Of a DNA stretch of 64,000 bases, positions 34,701 to 48,249 are shown one piece after another. Below the pieces are notes generated by a model. The model was given only the letters and a program-made list of their open reading frames with translations. It made no database searches and was not told the origin of the DNA. The position numbers were made by a program, and so were the translations under genes. Where the stretch lies: assembly GCF_964199755.1 (NCBI RefSeq), contig NC_133918.1, positions 2,666,001 through 2,730,000 on the forward strand, written 5' to 3'. Position 1 is the stretch's first letter, and each line of letters starts with the position of its first letter. This DNA is from Larus michahellis (lineage: Eukaryota > Chordata > Aves > Charadriiformes > Laridae).

Positions 34701-35912
34701 GGCTGTCTCTGGCTGATTTTTAACATCTGCAATGCAAACATCTCATAAAAAAAAAAAAGTATTGTTCCATAATTGATCTCTGCTAGCTCTTCGGTAATTC
34801 CTGTTGGACTCGAAGTCACCTGACTGGGTGCTGGTCTGTCTTTGGAGGTGTGGGAGCAGATCAGCAGTGCAGGGGCTGTTGGCCGAGAAGGGCATCTCCT
34901 GGAGCAAAGAAGATGTTGCTGGAGAGGAAGATGTGGGATTTGGGAATGTCTTCCCTTAAAACACAAATGATGTGACTTCTAGGCAAACCATCCTCATCTC
35001 CGGTGACCGGCCTCAGGGCGAATACCCCCTTACCGCGGTGGCTGCCAGCAGCGAGGCAAAGCCTGTCATCACCGCTTCGGACAGAGAACAGATCCCAGAG
35101 AGCACGGGCTGAGCAGCCAGGAAGCCCAGACAAGTGCTCTCCTGAGGCAGGCACTCACAGACATCCTCTCCCTTGTGACTGGACTCTTCCTGCCTTCCTG
35201 ATCCTATTTAATTCCAAAAAAAAAAATCCCTGGGAAAAATAATACCCCCGGTCACTGGCTGCTGGACTAGAAAAGCCAAAGAACTCCTGGGATCCGAGGG
35301 AAGGGCGTGAAGGCAGCAGGGACCTGCCTCGCCGTTTTGGCTCTGTACCCTGGAGAGGGGTGGTGGGTGAGCTCGCTTCCGAAATGGCAGCGGCAAGCAA
35401 GGAGAGTTTAGCAAGACGGGCTGGAGAGCGGAACAGCTGCCGGTGGCCTTCTTCAGCCTCCTCCTCTGTGCCTGAGCAGCGCTGCAGGATGAGGGGGTGA
35501 TGCTGGAAGGGGTGCAGGTCTTCGAAGTGACATCAGTAATTTGCAATTAGCAGTGGGGAAACGCTTAAAAAATCTGGGAATCCTGGGGAAGTGGAAGAAG
35601 AGAGAGGACTGAAGAGGTGGGCTTTATCCTCCCCAGTAATAATTATTAGCCCAGACACCAACCCTGGGGATGGCCCATCTCCAGGCAGAACAGGGCTTGG
35701 ATGTCCTGCCCCGGGACAGGCAGGCTTGGATGACACTTGCAGCCTGGCAAAGGGAATAAATCCCTTTTGATTTTGACCAATGTAACCGCGGCACACGCAA
35801 CATCTGGGCTCATGCAAACTTGTCTAGAAAAAACAGCCAAGAGACACGGCCGGGGCTGTTGGAGAGCCAGGCTCTGCTGGGGAAGCCAATGCTCCTCTCC
35901 TGGCCCATGATG

Positions 35913-35961
35913 GCACGTGGATGTCTTCGTGTCGCGTCATCCATCCCTGGCATCCACGTGC
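35913..35961. repeat. Perfect 11-bp inverted repeat, each arm with a CACGTG E-box
   Basis: GCACGTGGATG (35,913-35,923) and CATCCACGTGC (35,951-35,961) with a 27-base loop. It could be a hairpin or a pair of E-boxes. Confidence 0.6.
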
Positions 35962-37044
35962 TCCTCACTTTCGTAGATCTGCCAAAAACCTCAGATTAGT
36001 TTTTTTTTATCTGAAGAAGTGAGAGCAAGAATTGACTAGGATGAAGATGTGGGTAGCAGCAGTATAAACCCCCCAAATACAGCTGCTTTTCAACAGGGAC
36101 TTCCCAAATGCTTATCAAAGCACCTGATTTTAGAAATTAATTTTTTTTTTTAATTACCAGCTTTATTCTCACCTACTGAGTTTTGGAAGAGATCTGTTGA
36201 CTTTGGGATTTTTTTTTTTTTCCCCTTAAAGATTCAGAGAAGCTGCTTTCCCAAATGAAAAGGCTGCTTCTTATTTTCAACCGAGCCTTGAAAGCACGGA
36301 GGAAGAAAATGCACATGTGTTCATCCACAGTTTTTGTGGATGAGAAGTGGGTTTTTTTTTTTCCCCTTGCTGCTGTCTTCAGCAGCCCTGTACTGAGCTT
36401 ACTTGAAAACCTGGGTCTTATTTAAAAAGCTCAAATGGGAACTCTTTTGAAAATCAACCTAATACTTACAGACTTTTCTTTGATTTCTCAGGAGTAAAGC
36501 CAAGTCAGCTTGCTGCAGGGAAGGAAGAAAACTCAGGATGAGCTTGTGTCTCTGGACTTCGGTCATGGTTTTGTTTTTTTTTTTTAACCCATCCTTAGTT
36601 GGCAGTTCTAGATGCTGCACACACTCAAAAAGGTGAGTTTTGACCCTGCTGAAATGCTTGATCCCACATAAACATGTTTATAGGGAGCAAGGAGGAATCA
36701 CGTGAGTGATGCCCCCACCGGTCTGTACAAACCCATTAATTGCTGGGATGGACCTGGCTGTTGATTCACAACTAGAAGGTGCAGCGTGGCTGTACCCTTC
36801 CCCTTGACCGCGTGTGTAAACACCGCAGCGCTCCCAGCTTTCCCATCCAGCATCTCATCCAGGGGGGAACGTGGGCCAAGTTGGCTGGCGGGGTTGGGGA
36901 GGGGGGGGGGCCTTGCCCTCCTTCTCTCCTATTTTCCAGTTTTGCAAACCTAGTGGCATGTTAATTTTTGTGCTCCCAAGGTTTGTCTTGGCACATGGCT
37001 TGGAGAGCAGGGGGGCCCAGAAGCTGAGCAAAGTGATTCTTTAT

Positions 37045-37106
37045 GTAAACGAGCGCTGATTATAATTACGCTGCTATAATTACTGCTAAGCAAATAAACA
37101 ATAAAG
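37045..37106. promoter_or_regulatory. Homeodomain and forkhead motif cluster, candidate enhancer
   Basis: GTAAACG (37,045), TAATTA at 37,063 and 37,077, then AAATAAACAATAAAG (forkhead TAAACA and SOX-like ACAATA). It is an AT-rich island in GC-rich DNA. Confidence 0.35.
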
Positions 37107-40100
37107 GGCAGCAGCATCCCGGAGGCACGCGGGGCTTATGCAACCTCTGCAAAACCCCGGCAGCAGATCGTGTGCATTCCCCCCGAGGCTCACAGAGGGA
37201 AGGACGGAGTCAGAGCAAATGCTTAATTTTATGGCATCCTGCTTCGGGCGAGCTGGGTGACAGAGGAGCAGCCCGGGAGGAGATGGGGAATTGGGAAAGC
37301 AAAGCATCTCTCTGTGTATTTTGCACAATGAGGACACCCTCCCACTAGGCAGAAGTCTTCCTTGCTCCCTTTCTGGGCCATTTGGATCCAAGCGGATCTG
37401 CTGGGGCATCTCTGAGCCTGCTGGCGGAGCAGGCAGCAAGTTTCTCATCTTGTGAAACCAGCCGAGCAGCCAGCCACCTCTGCCCTTCTCCTGGGATGGT
37501 CCAGCAGCGGTGCTCGGAAGGCAGGGCATCGTGCAGGGATGCAGGACAGGAACCGGCTCCTTGCCTGCAGCCTGCCCATAGCCAGGTGGAGCAGCCCGGT
37601 GCCGGAGCAGCCCAGCCTGGCTCCCACCCAGCCTCCCCTCTGGCAGCACACCCTCGCCGAGGAAGGCCAGACCTTCATATCTTAGAGAGAGACAGGGCTT
37701 ACGCGCTCATTTGCTCTTAATAGAGTAAGTACGGGCTGTCTCACGCCTGGCACTGTGGTGGTGCTTGTGCTTCGTCCTTGCTTTTATTTGTGTGCTTTAA
37801 ATTTGGGCAGCGCCCAGCAAAGCCACAGTTTGGGAGGGACTGGGGTGCACATAAACCAATTCCCTGCTCCAGAGACATCCCCCATGAGCTTTTTTGATGC
37901 CCCTATGGCATGGTGGGGGTTAACACCAAGTCCAGGCCGGACTCCTATCCCCCTCCGTTGAGGTGGGGGGGTGGTGGGATAGGAGACCTGGGAGGGCAGG
38001 GGCAGAGGTCTGGCTGCCCCCAGGATGTTGAGGTGGGGAAGGGATCTGCAGGGAGAGATCTGGTGAGCCGAAGGAGGCTGGCTGATGATGGGGGACAGGG
38101 AGGAGGTTTGGGGCTGAGCTGGGGAGGGCTGGGAGCCCCCTGAGCTGCTGGAGGGGGATGTGACCCCGAGGAGGGCAGGGCTTGATGGAGATGCTGCTCT
38201 TCTGTCTTCCTAAACCCGGTTCTTTCCAGCCAGGCTGGGACAGCGCTGTGCTGGAGGCCAAGAGAGAGGCTGGAGTGAAACCGGGGAATGCCGGCTGCGG
38301 TGGGACAGCTTGGGCGCAGGTACTGCCGCAGGGGAGCACGCTGGGGCCAGGCTGTCTATGGGGCGACACGCGGAGGAACCGTGGAGGGGAAAGGGCCCTT
38401 GTACAGAGTTCATATATTGCATGGTCTTACCCCAAAGCAGCTGGGCTTTTGCTTAGCAAAGCTGCTTCTGTCTCCCTAATGACTGTGAGCCATTCTCCAG
38501 GTTTATACACAGCCCGTTTATACCAGAGCAGATGCTCTTCTTTAGCCTAAGTCGCCCCCCTTTATCTCTGCAGTCTCCCCTGCCTGCAAGGGTGCTTACA
38601 GAGCTCTGTCCTACCTCCTCGCTCCTTGGTTTCCCAGGCTGAAAAGGCCAGCTCCTGTAGTCCTTGCCTGCAAGCTGGACACTCTATTTCTTTTGATTCC
38701 CAGTTCCTCTTCATCCATCCTGGTTTCCCCTCATTTTTCTTGAGCGCGAGTGGCCACAACTCTTCCCCCTGAGCCTTCCCAGGGACTCGGTCCCGGCTCT
38801 CCTGCTCCTCTTTTCTCCTCGGCAAGTCTGTACCTGCTCTAGCCTACAATCCTGCCTGCACACCTGCCTCCATCAGCACGTAGGGCCGGCGGCTGGAGGT
38901 GGGAAGCAGCCGTCCCCATGGAAGAGCAGGGTGTGAGCACTAAACCCTGCCCGTGACATGTCGGCGGAGCTGGGAACATCTATCTTGGCCCTGAGTCAGA
39001 GTCCAGCGCTCCGAGCTGCTGCTGCACCTCCATTCACTGCTGCTGGTGATTGCTTCCAGCCTTCGAACAACATTTCAGATGCAGCTGTTTGGTGGAAAAG
39101 AGTTGTTTTTTTTTCCTCCTGGGTTGCTGTGAATGCGCCACATCGTAATTAAAAGCCAGTGAGTTGTGGGTACTGGAATTAGCAGGGGCGTTCGCAGCCT
39201 GGCGGGCTGCTCGCTGGCTGGAGGCACAGCGTTCGCACGAGGTTTCTGCTCTGCTTTGTTTCACACGGCTTTCTGTAATAAAATCAGACTTTGAGTGCTA
39301 AGCAAACCATCTGCTGCTTCCCAAAGGTCTGCAGGGGCATTAACTCCCTCTTTTACCCTCTGCAAAACCCCTGCCCTGGTCCCGGATGGTTTTATGGTGG
39401 AGGGTTTGAGTCTTGCAGCTCTGTAACTAAAGGAGTTACGCTCTTGTAGGAGGCTAGTGGAGCTCCAGAGCCCCGGGGAGACGCTCCAGCAGGAGGTTTG
39501 AGCCCTGGAGGGGAAAAGAGGAAAAGCATCAACAGGGAAAAACCATCTCCCTCCATCCCTTGTCTCCAACAGCTTTTCTGCGCTGCTCAGACTCTCTGCT
39601 CCTCTCCAGGGTTCCCCCTACTTTGCTGCTGAAGAGCCGTCTGAGTGACAACGGTGAGCGGATTAATTAATCTGCCTGTCAGTCCTTGGCAGCAAGAAGC
39701 TCTGCCATGCCAGCTCTAATTAAACCGAACAAAACCTGCCTTTATCTCCAAACCTCACCGCAGGCTGGGATAAGGCAGGAAGCCACCGGGAACTGAACTC
39801 AGGCAGCTTCATCGCACCCAAGAGCCTGGCACCCACCCCTGCTCCTCGCTGAGCGTGGAGGGGCCGGGGGACGCGTAACCACGATGGCTCTGCTGCCCCG
39901 TCAGGACAGGGAAAGGTGTGGGCTGGGGTGCTCCAGCCCATCCCATGGCACCAGACCTCACACCTCCTGGGGGCTGGCAGCCCTCTGGCAAATTCCATGC
40001 TGAATGTCTTGCCCATATCTTGTGCCCAAGGGGGGAAATTTTTCCACTTTAACTTCTAATCCTTCTAGCAAACCCTCGGGTGGGCTCCGGGCATCGCTTG

Positions 40101-40452
40101 TTGTGGGACCACTCACGGTCTGTCAGGAAGGTCCTGGGTGAAGCCTGTTGGTGCTCCAAACAGCTGGAAGGCAATATTTAAATCAGAAACAGATGTAAAA
40201 ATATGCAGAGAGGAGACAACCTGCTGGGAGGGCACGTGCCACGTGGGGTGTAGCTGCTCGGAGCCTGACGCCGGTGAGGGGTGACCCCCAGCCCGGGAGC
40301 TGCCCGTGCTTGGGGTGACCCTGCCTGTCCGTGCTCTGGGCCACCAGCCCCAGTTTTCCCTGCGGCACAGCCTCGGGGCTGCGGGGAGTTGCTCGCCTTG
40401 CATTTCTGTTTCTCCTGGCAGAAGACGACTGATCTTACTTAGCTGAGGAAGG

Positions 40453-40471
40453 CTGATAAGAGCATTATCAG
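40453..40471. promoter_or_regulatory. Palindromic GATA site
   Basis: CTGATAA, five bases, TTATCAG: a perfect inverted pair of GATA motifs. Confidence 0.35.
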
Positions 40472-40664
40472 GAGGTACGGCCAGGATGAAGCAGTTGTTT
40501 GCAAGGCAATAGCCTTCTCCCGGTTCCCTAACGAAGGGGAAAAGCAAGGCTAAGCTGGGGTGGGTGTTATACAAATCCATGTACACATGGGCCTTCAGCT
40601 GGTGTTTTAACTTGGGTGAGCATCGTTCACAACACATGCTGGTGGTCCTGTCCTTCTAGGGTTG

Positions 40665-40680
40665 TTTTTTTTTTTTTTTT
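40665..40680. repeat. Poly-T tract, 16 bases
   Basis: T16 at the left edge of an AT-rich, pyrimidine-rich segment that continues to about 40,900. Confidence 0.9.
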
Positions 40681-40809
40681 CCTAGCTACATAGTTTGGGG
40701 AACTTTAATTGCTCTATGATTAAGTGACTTTTAATTTCCCTCTCGTCAAATGTAATCCCATTTGCTCCTCCTTCTTTTCCTGCCTTTCTTTTTCTTTCCC
40801 CCTCCTGGA

Positions 40810-40896
40810 AATTAAATTAGCATTCCATCTAATTACTCAGCCACTTCTCTAATTGCTGAGGGGACTGTGGTTGTTGTGCTCGCTTAATTAATTGAA
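40810..40896. promoter_or_regulatory. TAATTA-rich segment, candidate enhancer
   Basis: ATTAAATTA, TAATTA (40,830), TAATTG (40,850) and TTAATTAATTGAA (40,884) in under 100 bases, suiting homeodomain binding. Confidence 0.3.
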
Positions 40897-43800
40897 GCTC
40901 GCAATGTTTAATGCAGAAGAGGATTTATTGGCTGTGGAGCTCGTGCGCAGGGCTCGTCTGGCAGGAGCAGCACGCTCCGTGGAGAGGGAGGTGGATGCCA
41001 GCCCAGAGGGCTTGGTTGGAAAGGCTGGATCTGAAATGCGTTTTTTTAGAGTATAAATATGGAGCAAATTGCTTTCCTGACTGGTTCGGTTGCCTTTCTG
41101 GGTGCATCCTTTTTAATAGAGATGCGTATTTTAAAATGCATCGTGTCCAAAGACCTTCCTACGGTCAACAGTGATTTGTCCTTTGAAGGTGACCCTTGGG
41201 ATGCTGGTCTGTCCCTGCTACAGCAGCAGCGATCCCCGAGGGCTGCTGGCTGTCTCCTGGAGCGAGCGGCGATGGCTAAAAGCCGAGGAGCAGGAGCAGG
41301 ACGGCCTTGCCAGTGTGCCAGGAGCGGGAAGCAGAAGGCTGGCCACACGTTGGAGTTCTTGGGCCTTGGTGGAAGACTCTGCTGGGAAAAGAGGCACATT
41401 CAGGAGGGGAGATAACAGGCTCCTGCTGCGTTTGTCCTGGGGGCAGGTTGCTTTGGCTTCGGTCTGTGCTGGGGATTTCAGCAAATCTATCCTGTTTTGC
41501 ATTGGTGTTGACTAGGAGCACGCGTGCAGCCTGCTCCCATGTCTCGGCTAAGGGCAGGCGGGATCTCAGCACTGCACTTGTGCTTGAGGTTCTTTTAAAT
41601 GTCTGCAGCTCAGCTGCTGGATACCTGCTGCGATCCCTGCCTGTGTCCCCGGCCCGTCTTTCAGGGCTGATCCCCACCACTGCTCTGCGCGTCACAGCCG
41701 GGATGTGGCTCAGTTCAGCTTAACGGCTGGGTTATTCCTCCATCCTGATGCACAAGGACCTTCTCCCTGTCTGCTTTGCATCTCTTTGGGGCAAAACCTG
41801 CCTCTGTGTGTGCAGTGCAAGGCTCCGCTCTAAGCTGATGCTTCCATATGTCACCATAATATCAACACTTAAAAAACCTCCTCAAGCCAGCCAACTGCTC
41901 TGAACGTTTTATTTCCAGACCTGCCAGGCATCTGTAAATTCCAGGCATCCCCATTTCCATGGCAGGGGGATTTTATAAGAGGCAGAACGGCTTTGAAGTG
42001 AACCCCCTCTGCCCCAGCAGCTCTCCCAGCACCGGCAGCGCGGTCGGAAGCCTGACTGTGGAGGCAGCTCCAGCTGCAAACCCTCAGCCGGAGCTGGAGT
42101 TGCCCAGCAGGTCCGTAGTGCGGGATGGCAGCGTGCTGAGTCCAGCTCTGCGCCTTTTAAAGGATTATACCCCGCTGGAATGTAAAGGAGAGGGAGGAGT
42201 GAGCAGCGCTCCTGGGCTGAGCCCTCCCGGGCATGGCCAGGGCCAGGTGAGTCCTTCACACGCCGCTTTGCCAGGAGAAATTAAACCAATTCTCCAACCC
42301 CCTCTCTTTGTGCTGGAGCAGAGGATGTGGCTGGAGCATGGATGGGGCCTGAGGAGCTGCCAGGGCTGAGGCACAAGGATCCCCACGAGGATCTGCAGTA
42401 AGGACACAGATGGATGTTGAATCGCTCTGGACCTGCAGCTCCCAAGCTGAGCTCCCCAAAGTCACCGTGTCACTTTGCTGTCAGCCCGAGCCAGGCTGAG
42501 GGCAGTATGGAGGTCACCGCCTGCACAAGGGATGTTGCCCAGGTATCTGGCGAAGGCAATTCTGCAGCAGAAGCATTGGAGGGAGGGAGGCAACTCTTTG
42601 GTCTGCGCCATGGCAGGACCTGAACGTTGGAGCATGTTTCTGTGATGCTCTGACCTGCATGAGAGCGCCCTGCTCCAGACCGAGCTCCTCCTGATGCCAG
42701 TCACACTGTGGCTCCCGGTCAGTGTTCCCAGTGAACGGGACCTCTCCCTGATCTTTGATTCTCAAAAATATGTGACTTTGCCTGAAAGAACCTGCCCGTC
42801 TCTTTCTATGTCTGGCTAAACGGTCAATCGAGAGCTGGCAGCCGCTCCCTGCTTGGGCATTCAGCACGAGCACGGTTTCTTTACAGGCAGCACAAAGCAA
42901 CAGCTTTGGTATGAGATAACAATCCTGGAGCAACTCCTCGTGCTTTCGGTAAGGGATCCCTCCTCTCCGGAGTTTGTCTCGTAGTTGGTGACCGGGCTGT
43001 CTGATCAGGACTTGGGTTATTTCTGTGCAGGCTGGAGGAAGCAGAGCCCAAGCGGCCGGTTCAGCTGCCTCGGGTGAGGCTCGGGCTCGGGGCTGCTCTT
43101 TGAGGTGTTTCCCGTTAGACTGGTGAGAGCGATCCTAGTGCAGTCCTCCTTGGAGGGCACATGTCCTGGAGATTAGGCTATTGTGTTCGACAGCGTTGAA
43201 GGTATTAGATAAATCCTCCTGCAAGAGCGGCCCCTCCTCTGCCTTCCCTGGGCAGCCCCAGGACAAGGTCCTTATGCTGCTCCCTGTGACACCGGCACTG
43301 ATCCTGTTGCAACCCCCATTCTGGTTTGCGGCGGTTGACTGGTAGCCCCCAAGTCCATGGCTGCAAATGGGTCTATGGGGCTGATGGCTGCTGCTTGAAG
43401 CTCCCCGAGGGATGTCCTGCTGGGAGCAGAGGCTGCTGGTGTCTGAAGGGATAGTATCCAAAGCTGTTCCTCCCTCCTGGACATGCCTGTGGGTCACAGA
43501 CCCGTCCTCTCTCCCTCTGGTTTGCTGCGGTTCCAGCACCAGGGATGAAGCTGGAAGATGAGATCCTTAGGGTCCCTGTGGGTGGCTGGTGGCAGAACAA
43601 GGACCGTTCCTGGTGGTGGTCCTCCAGCAAGGAGCCCACGAGCAGCTGGGCTGTTTCTTGTGGCATCGTAAGAGCTCAGCTCCCTGTCAGTGTGTCGGCG
43701 GCTGAACCTCTGAGCATCCCTGCTCTGCCAAGGTGGGCGATGATCTGAGTTTGTGTGCGGTACCCTGAGGCGTGCCGGCTGCTCAGGGCAGCGTCTTGGC

Positions 43801-46800
43801 TGCCAGCAGTCAGGCATCTCTGGCTGTCAGCAGTTATTTTGGAAGAGACCTTGGGAAGGCAGGCTCTGCTCTCTATCCCAAGGATCGCGCTCCTTGTGCA
43901 TCCACGTTCATTCCTTTCCCTTCCCAGCCAAATACTGCTCGAAGAATGAATATCGCTTCCCTCTGAGAAAACGAAGGCGATTTGACTGCAGGGCTTAATC
44001 CCGTCTAAAATGTGTTAGGCTCTGACTGCTGATGGAGAACATCTGGTCTGTGACCTTCACGCCCGAGGAGGTGTGAAACAGCCCTTTGGAGATAGCTCTG
44101 CAGCAGGCAGGGTGCTGTACAGTGGCTCGTTATTGCTCCGGAGTGGGGCCCTGGGCAAGATCCTGGAAAATTTGGGGGATTGCCGGGGGCTGCCCGCTGT
44201 GGCTCGGTGTCGGTCGAGGGGGTCCAGGTTCAGGTAGAGGTGGGAGAAATGCAGGCGTCTGGGACAGTCTTGCTGCCAGGGGCTGAGACGGGAGCACCAG
44301 CGATGTAACGGCACTTCTCTTCTTGCTTCACTTCTCAACAACCCTGCTCAGCCCCCAGGAGTGACCCACGTGGCCTGTGTCCCCCAATAGCTCCGCACCC
44401 CGGTCCCTTCCAAGCATCCCGTCTGGGCCACGTTAGAGGGAGAAGGTGGAGGGACGCATCCATGCCCCTGGAAATCACATCTGTTCTTCTGCCTGCCCGT
44501 CACTGCCCAGCCCGTGGCTGCAACTCGCTTTTGGGGACTCAGTTTATTACAGCTTGAGTTTTTAATCTGTTAATAATCTAACCGGTCGCTCAAAGGAGGA
44601 GATAGATATGGAAAAAAAGGCAAAGCAACCGCTCTTCTGCTGCACAGCGTGCGCCCAGAGCTCAGCCCGTGCGAGAGGAAGAGGGGCTCATAAAAATATG
44701 ATTAGATTTACTCTGCCTCATTTCAAACCAGAGCAGGCTCGTAATTCACGGTGACAGAGGAGGGTTCACCAGGCGGAGACCCCACTGATAGACATTTCGG
44801 TAACCACTTTCAATTAGGAATTTCTTGGCGGGTTCCCAACTTTGTGTCAAACTCTTCTGGGCTGCGTTTTGGCCGGGTCAGCTTCATGTGTGTAATTGAG
44901 TCCCCGCTGAGCAGCGAGGCGGGAGGGAGGGGTGCCTTTGCTCGCGGGGGAAGGTGGAGGACTGTCCCTGAGAGCCTGCGAAGGTGGAGCGTTTCACACC
45001 CAGCGTAGAAAACTGCCTTCGAACTGAGATCGCGCCATTCAAAAATAAAACAGCAGTTTTTTCTGGCAACCGCTGGATTTGGGTTTAAAAGAAAATAGCT
45101 TTTCAAGATGTATGCCAAACAAAAAAATAGGATGAATCCAAGGTGTCCCTCTCCCACCTCTCCAGGCTGGTATCCAAGATCCAGCCATCCGTAGGCTGCT
45201 GCAGCCGGGGTGAGATGGCTCGAGTGCAGGGACTGGCACAAACCGCCGCATCCCTGCCGGCTCTCCCGGCACAGCGGGAGCACCGGACAGCCCGTGCCCG
45301 TGGCTCCCCCAGCTCCCGCTCCCCGCAGGCTGGGTTGTGGCTGAGCTGGAGCAGGCTCTCGCCTTAGCTCCGCTTCGGCATCTGCTGAAAAATTTTAAAG
45401 CCTGTTTTATGGCAGGCAGATCTGGCCTGAAAACCTTTCCCCCTCCCCTGAGATTTCAATGAGAAAGTCGTTATTTTGCTGATTTTTGTTGACGCTCTGT
45501 GTAAGAGTTGCCATGGCTCTCACCCGGCACACCTCTCCTGGCCGGGAAGTCAGGGGACTGGGACGGGGAAGGCGCAAGACACGGCTGCTGCCATCGCCGG
45601 CCAGGGCCAGGCAGGGACGTGGGGACACGGCTGAGCCCAGAGTGCAGGCACCTCCGCAGCCGTGGCCGGTCCCCTGCACCGAGGGCAATACCGGTGCCCC
45701 CCACATTCCTGTTTCACCCCTCTCTTGCTGTGATGCGTTTTGCCGTTTCCCAAGCTGTTTCACACCATTTTGCCACAAGCCTCACATTTGGGTTTTTTTT
45801 TCCATATCTTTTCCCAGATGGGACTCAGGGTATCCTGAGCATGCTGAAGTTTCACGGACCATTAGGATATAGAAAAGACGTCCCCATCGGCCGGGTTCAC
45901 CGCTCCGGGCTGCCGAGCAGTGGAGAGTGAGTTACGAGCAGGCTCAGAGCCGGGCTGCAGCCTCCAGCGAGGGCGGGATTGCTCGGGATGCAGCCGGTGA
46001 GGAAGCGTGGGGGATGCAGCTCTCCCGGGGATGCGGGGACCCCGATCTCAGGTTGCTGCCGCTCCGTGACTCCTGTCCCGGGGGACCATCGCTGCAGAGC
46101 TGAGGTGGCTCTTTGCTGCACTCGAGGGACTGTTCTCCTCGTACGGGGTCTGTGGCCCACGGGGGTGGCCCCTAAACCCCCCTCTGCCCCTGGCACCGCC
46201 CAGCACCCTCCTTAATTAATTTTGCAGACTACACAGCCGGTTTTGATGAAAAACATCCCACAAAAAGCCAATGAACAGTCACCAAGCAACGCTGTGGCCT
46301 CTTTTAATGATATTTTCTTTGTGGCTTTGGTTTGGAATATCTTTCTCTTAAATGAAGAATGAAGCCTCCTCTTGGACTGAAAGGATTTGACTTTATCCCT
46401 TCATTTTCTTGCGTTCCTAAATTCTCAAATCCGGCACCTGGGGCTCAATAGGAGTTTTAAATTGGCCGCAGCAAGGGCCAGGGTGCTGACCTCTTTATCT
46501 GTTTCCTTCCTGCCATCTTCTGCGCTGTCCTTGCTTGTGCCACCACTGATGCATCCACATGCTCCATTCCTTTGGCATGTCACGCTGGCGTTTTACAAGG
46601 GGACAATGCCCAGCTCGTCTCGCGTGCGGCTGTTCGCAGCAAGCACGGGGGAACCACCGCTGGCAAGCAAGAAGGATTTGTCCCATCCCAAGCTGGGACA
46701 TGGCATTCACGTTCACCAGCACTTTCACCAGGTCTAATCTTGCAGTCGCATCCTCTGGGAAAGGTGTTTTATCCAGCGCGATACATACGAACCAGCCCCA

Positions 46801-47427
46801 GGCGCGCTCCTTCCCTGGACCGTTCCAGCTCCTTCCAGTATGGTTGTATTTTATCTGTGGAGCTCTGTAAGGATTTTGTTCCGTCATCCTGGAATTTTTA
46901 TGACTCCTTTGTGTGTATATAATGCGATTGCCCTGGAACACAGAGAAATTAATCATTGTTCCTTTGTTAGTTTTCAGGAATTTTTAATGTCTATGTTTTT
47001 GTTCATCTGTCATGTCCAAATGTGGGGTCCATAGGCTATTTGACATTTAAAATGACTTAATTGCTTAGATTTTCCCCCTCAGTGTTTATGGACACTTGTT
47101 CATAGTAGATTTGGTGTGACATCATGTACCACATATTTTCTGACCGGGTCCAATTTTTCACTCCATCCCAGTGGTTCACAGCATCTCCTCTCGCTATAGG
47201 TCATGTCTCTAAACTCCATCATCTCCCAAAGGGTCGACGGGGCAAGCGAGGCTGCGAGTGGTAGCCTAGAGCAACATCAACCTGCAGCACATCCCTCCCT
47301 GTGTCGAGTGAGGTGGGAATCCAGGGCCTTTAGTGGCTCTTTAACAATGTCTGCCTAAGGAAGATATCTGAGGTGTCATTGCACGGTGTCCCATACCCGT
47401 TCCATGGCCGGGCTGTAGACGCCACTT

Positions 47428-47501
47428 GGGATCCTGCTCTGCCAGGGGGGTTGGACTAGATGATCTCCAGGGGTCCCTTCCAACCCTGTGATTCTATGAT
47501 C
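47428..47501 (+). mobile_element. CR1 LINE 3' end fragment, plus sense
   Basis: Contains GGGGTTGGACTAGATGATCT, then GTCCCTTCCAACCC and a terminal GATTCTATGAT. About 75 bases are left of the element. Confidence 0.93.
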
Positions 47502-48249
47502 AGGGCGAGGTGCCCATGCCATGTGGTGGCAGCTGGTTTTGACCCCAAGCCTGGGAGCAGGCTCGCTCAGCAGCTCTCCTCTGTCAAATCTCTCATTTTG
47601 GGGGATTGCTGCCCCTTTCACAACTCTTTGCAGCGGGCAGAGCGACTGGGTGCTGCTCCTCTCTGTGCCTCCCCACCTCCTGCATGAAGGACCACTCCGG
47701 GTAACCCTGCTTGGGGCATCCCTGTCTGCACTGGGAAGGCACGCGGTGTGGGGACAGGCGTTGCCCCCTGGGGCTCTGAACTGCCCCTGGTTTGCCAGGG
47801 TCGCTGTAGGCAGGTTGCTTCACCACAGCAGCCTTCGTCTCCATGGGGCCACCGCGCCGGGGCTGGCTTTGATCAGGAGAGACTGGAGGTCACAGGTGAT
47901 CCTTTCTCACCTTCCAGAGGATGCACAGCGGGACGGGCGGCCAAGTGTATGGTGGAAATGAAGTCTGGCTTCATCTCCCCGTGGAGACAAGGTAGAGCTC
48001 AGCCTTGCCGGTTCCCTCCCCATCTGCCCAGTGCTGGGCTGCTCCGTGCACCCTCCCGCCTTGCAGCCAAAATGCTCTTGGAAAACATCTTGTGCTTTGA
48101 GAGCCTGCTGCTGCGAGGCCAGAGCTGGATGGCTGCACAGCCCTTTCCCTGTGCCCGTCATCCGTCCCCCGCTCACACAGCTCAAAGGCAGCACTGAAAG
48201 CTGCAAGTCCCTGCTGCTACGGGCAACAGTGTGATTAGCATCCCTCTTA
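47502..48249. other. Spacer between two CR1 fragments
   Basis: I see no gene or known repeat in these 750 bases. Confidence 0.5.

Larger units (their letters stand above)
31770..47420. other. Intergenic stretch without recognised genes
   Basis: It holds short A or T runs (33,145; 34,747; 36,001; 36,209; 36,571; 40,665-40,680), an inverted repeat with two E-boxes (35,913-35,961), a G run near 36,900, and AT-rich islands with TAATTA and GATA motifs (37,045-37,106; 40,453-40,471; 40,810-40,896; about 44,540-44,760; about 46,210-46,400). Two possible exon-like segments are noted at 31,769 and 33,231. No coding gene is recognised. Confidence 0.6.

Noticed and set aside
43135-43539. Minus-strand frame with a LSNTFNAVEHNSLI-like stretch
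   Set aside because: Faintly protein-like, but no family is recalled and there are no supporting exons.
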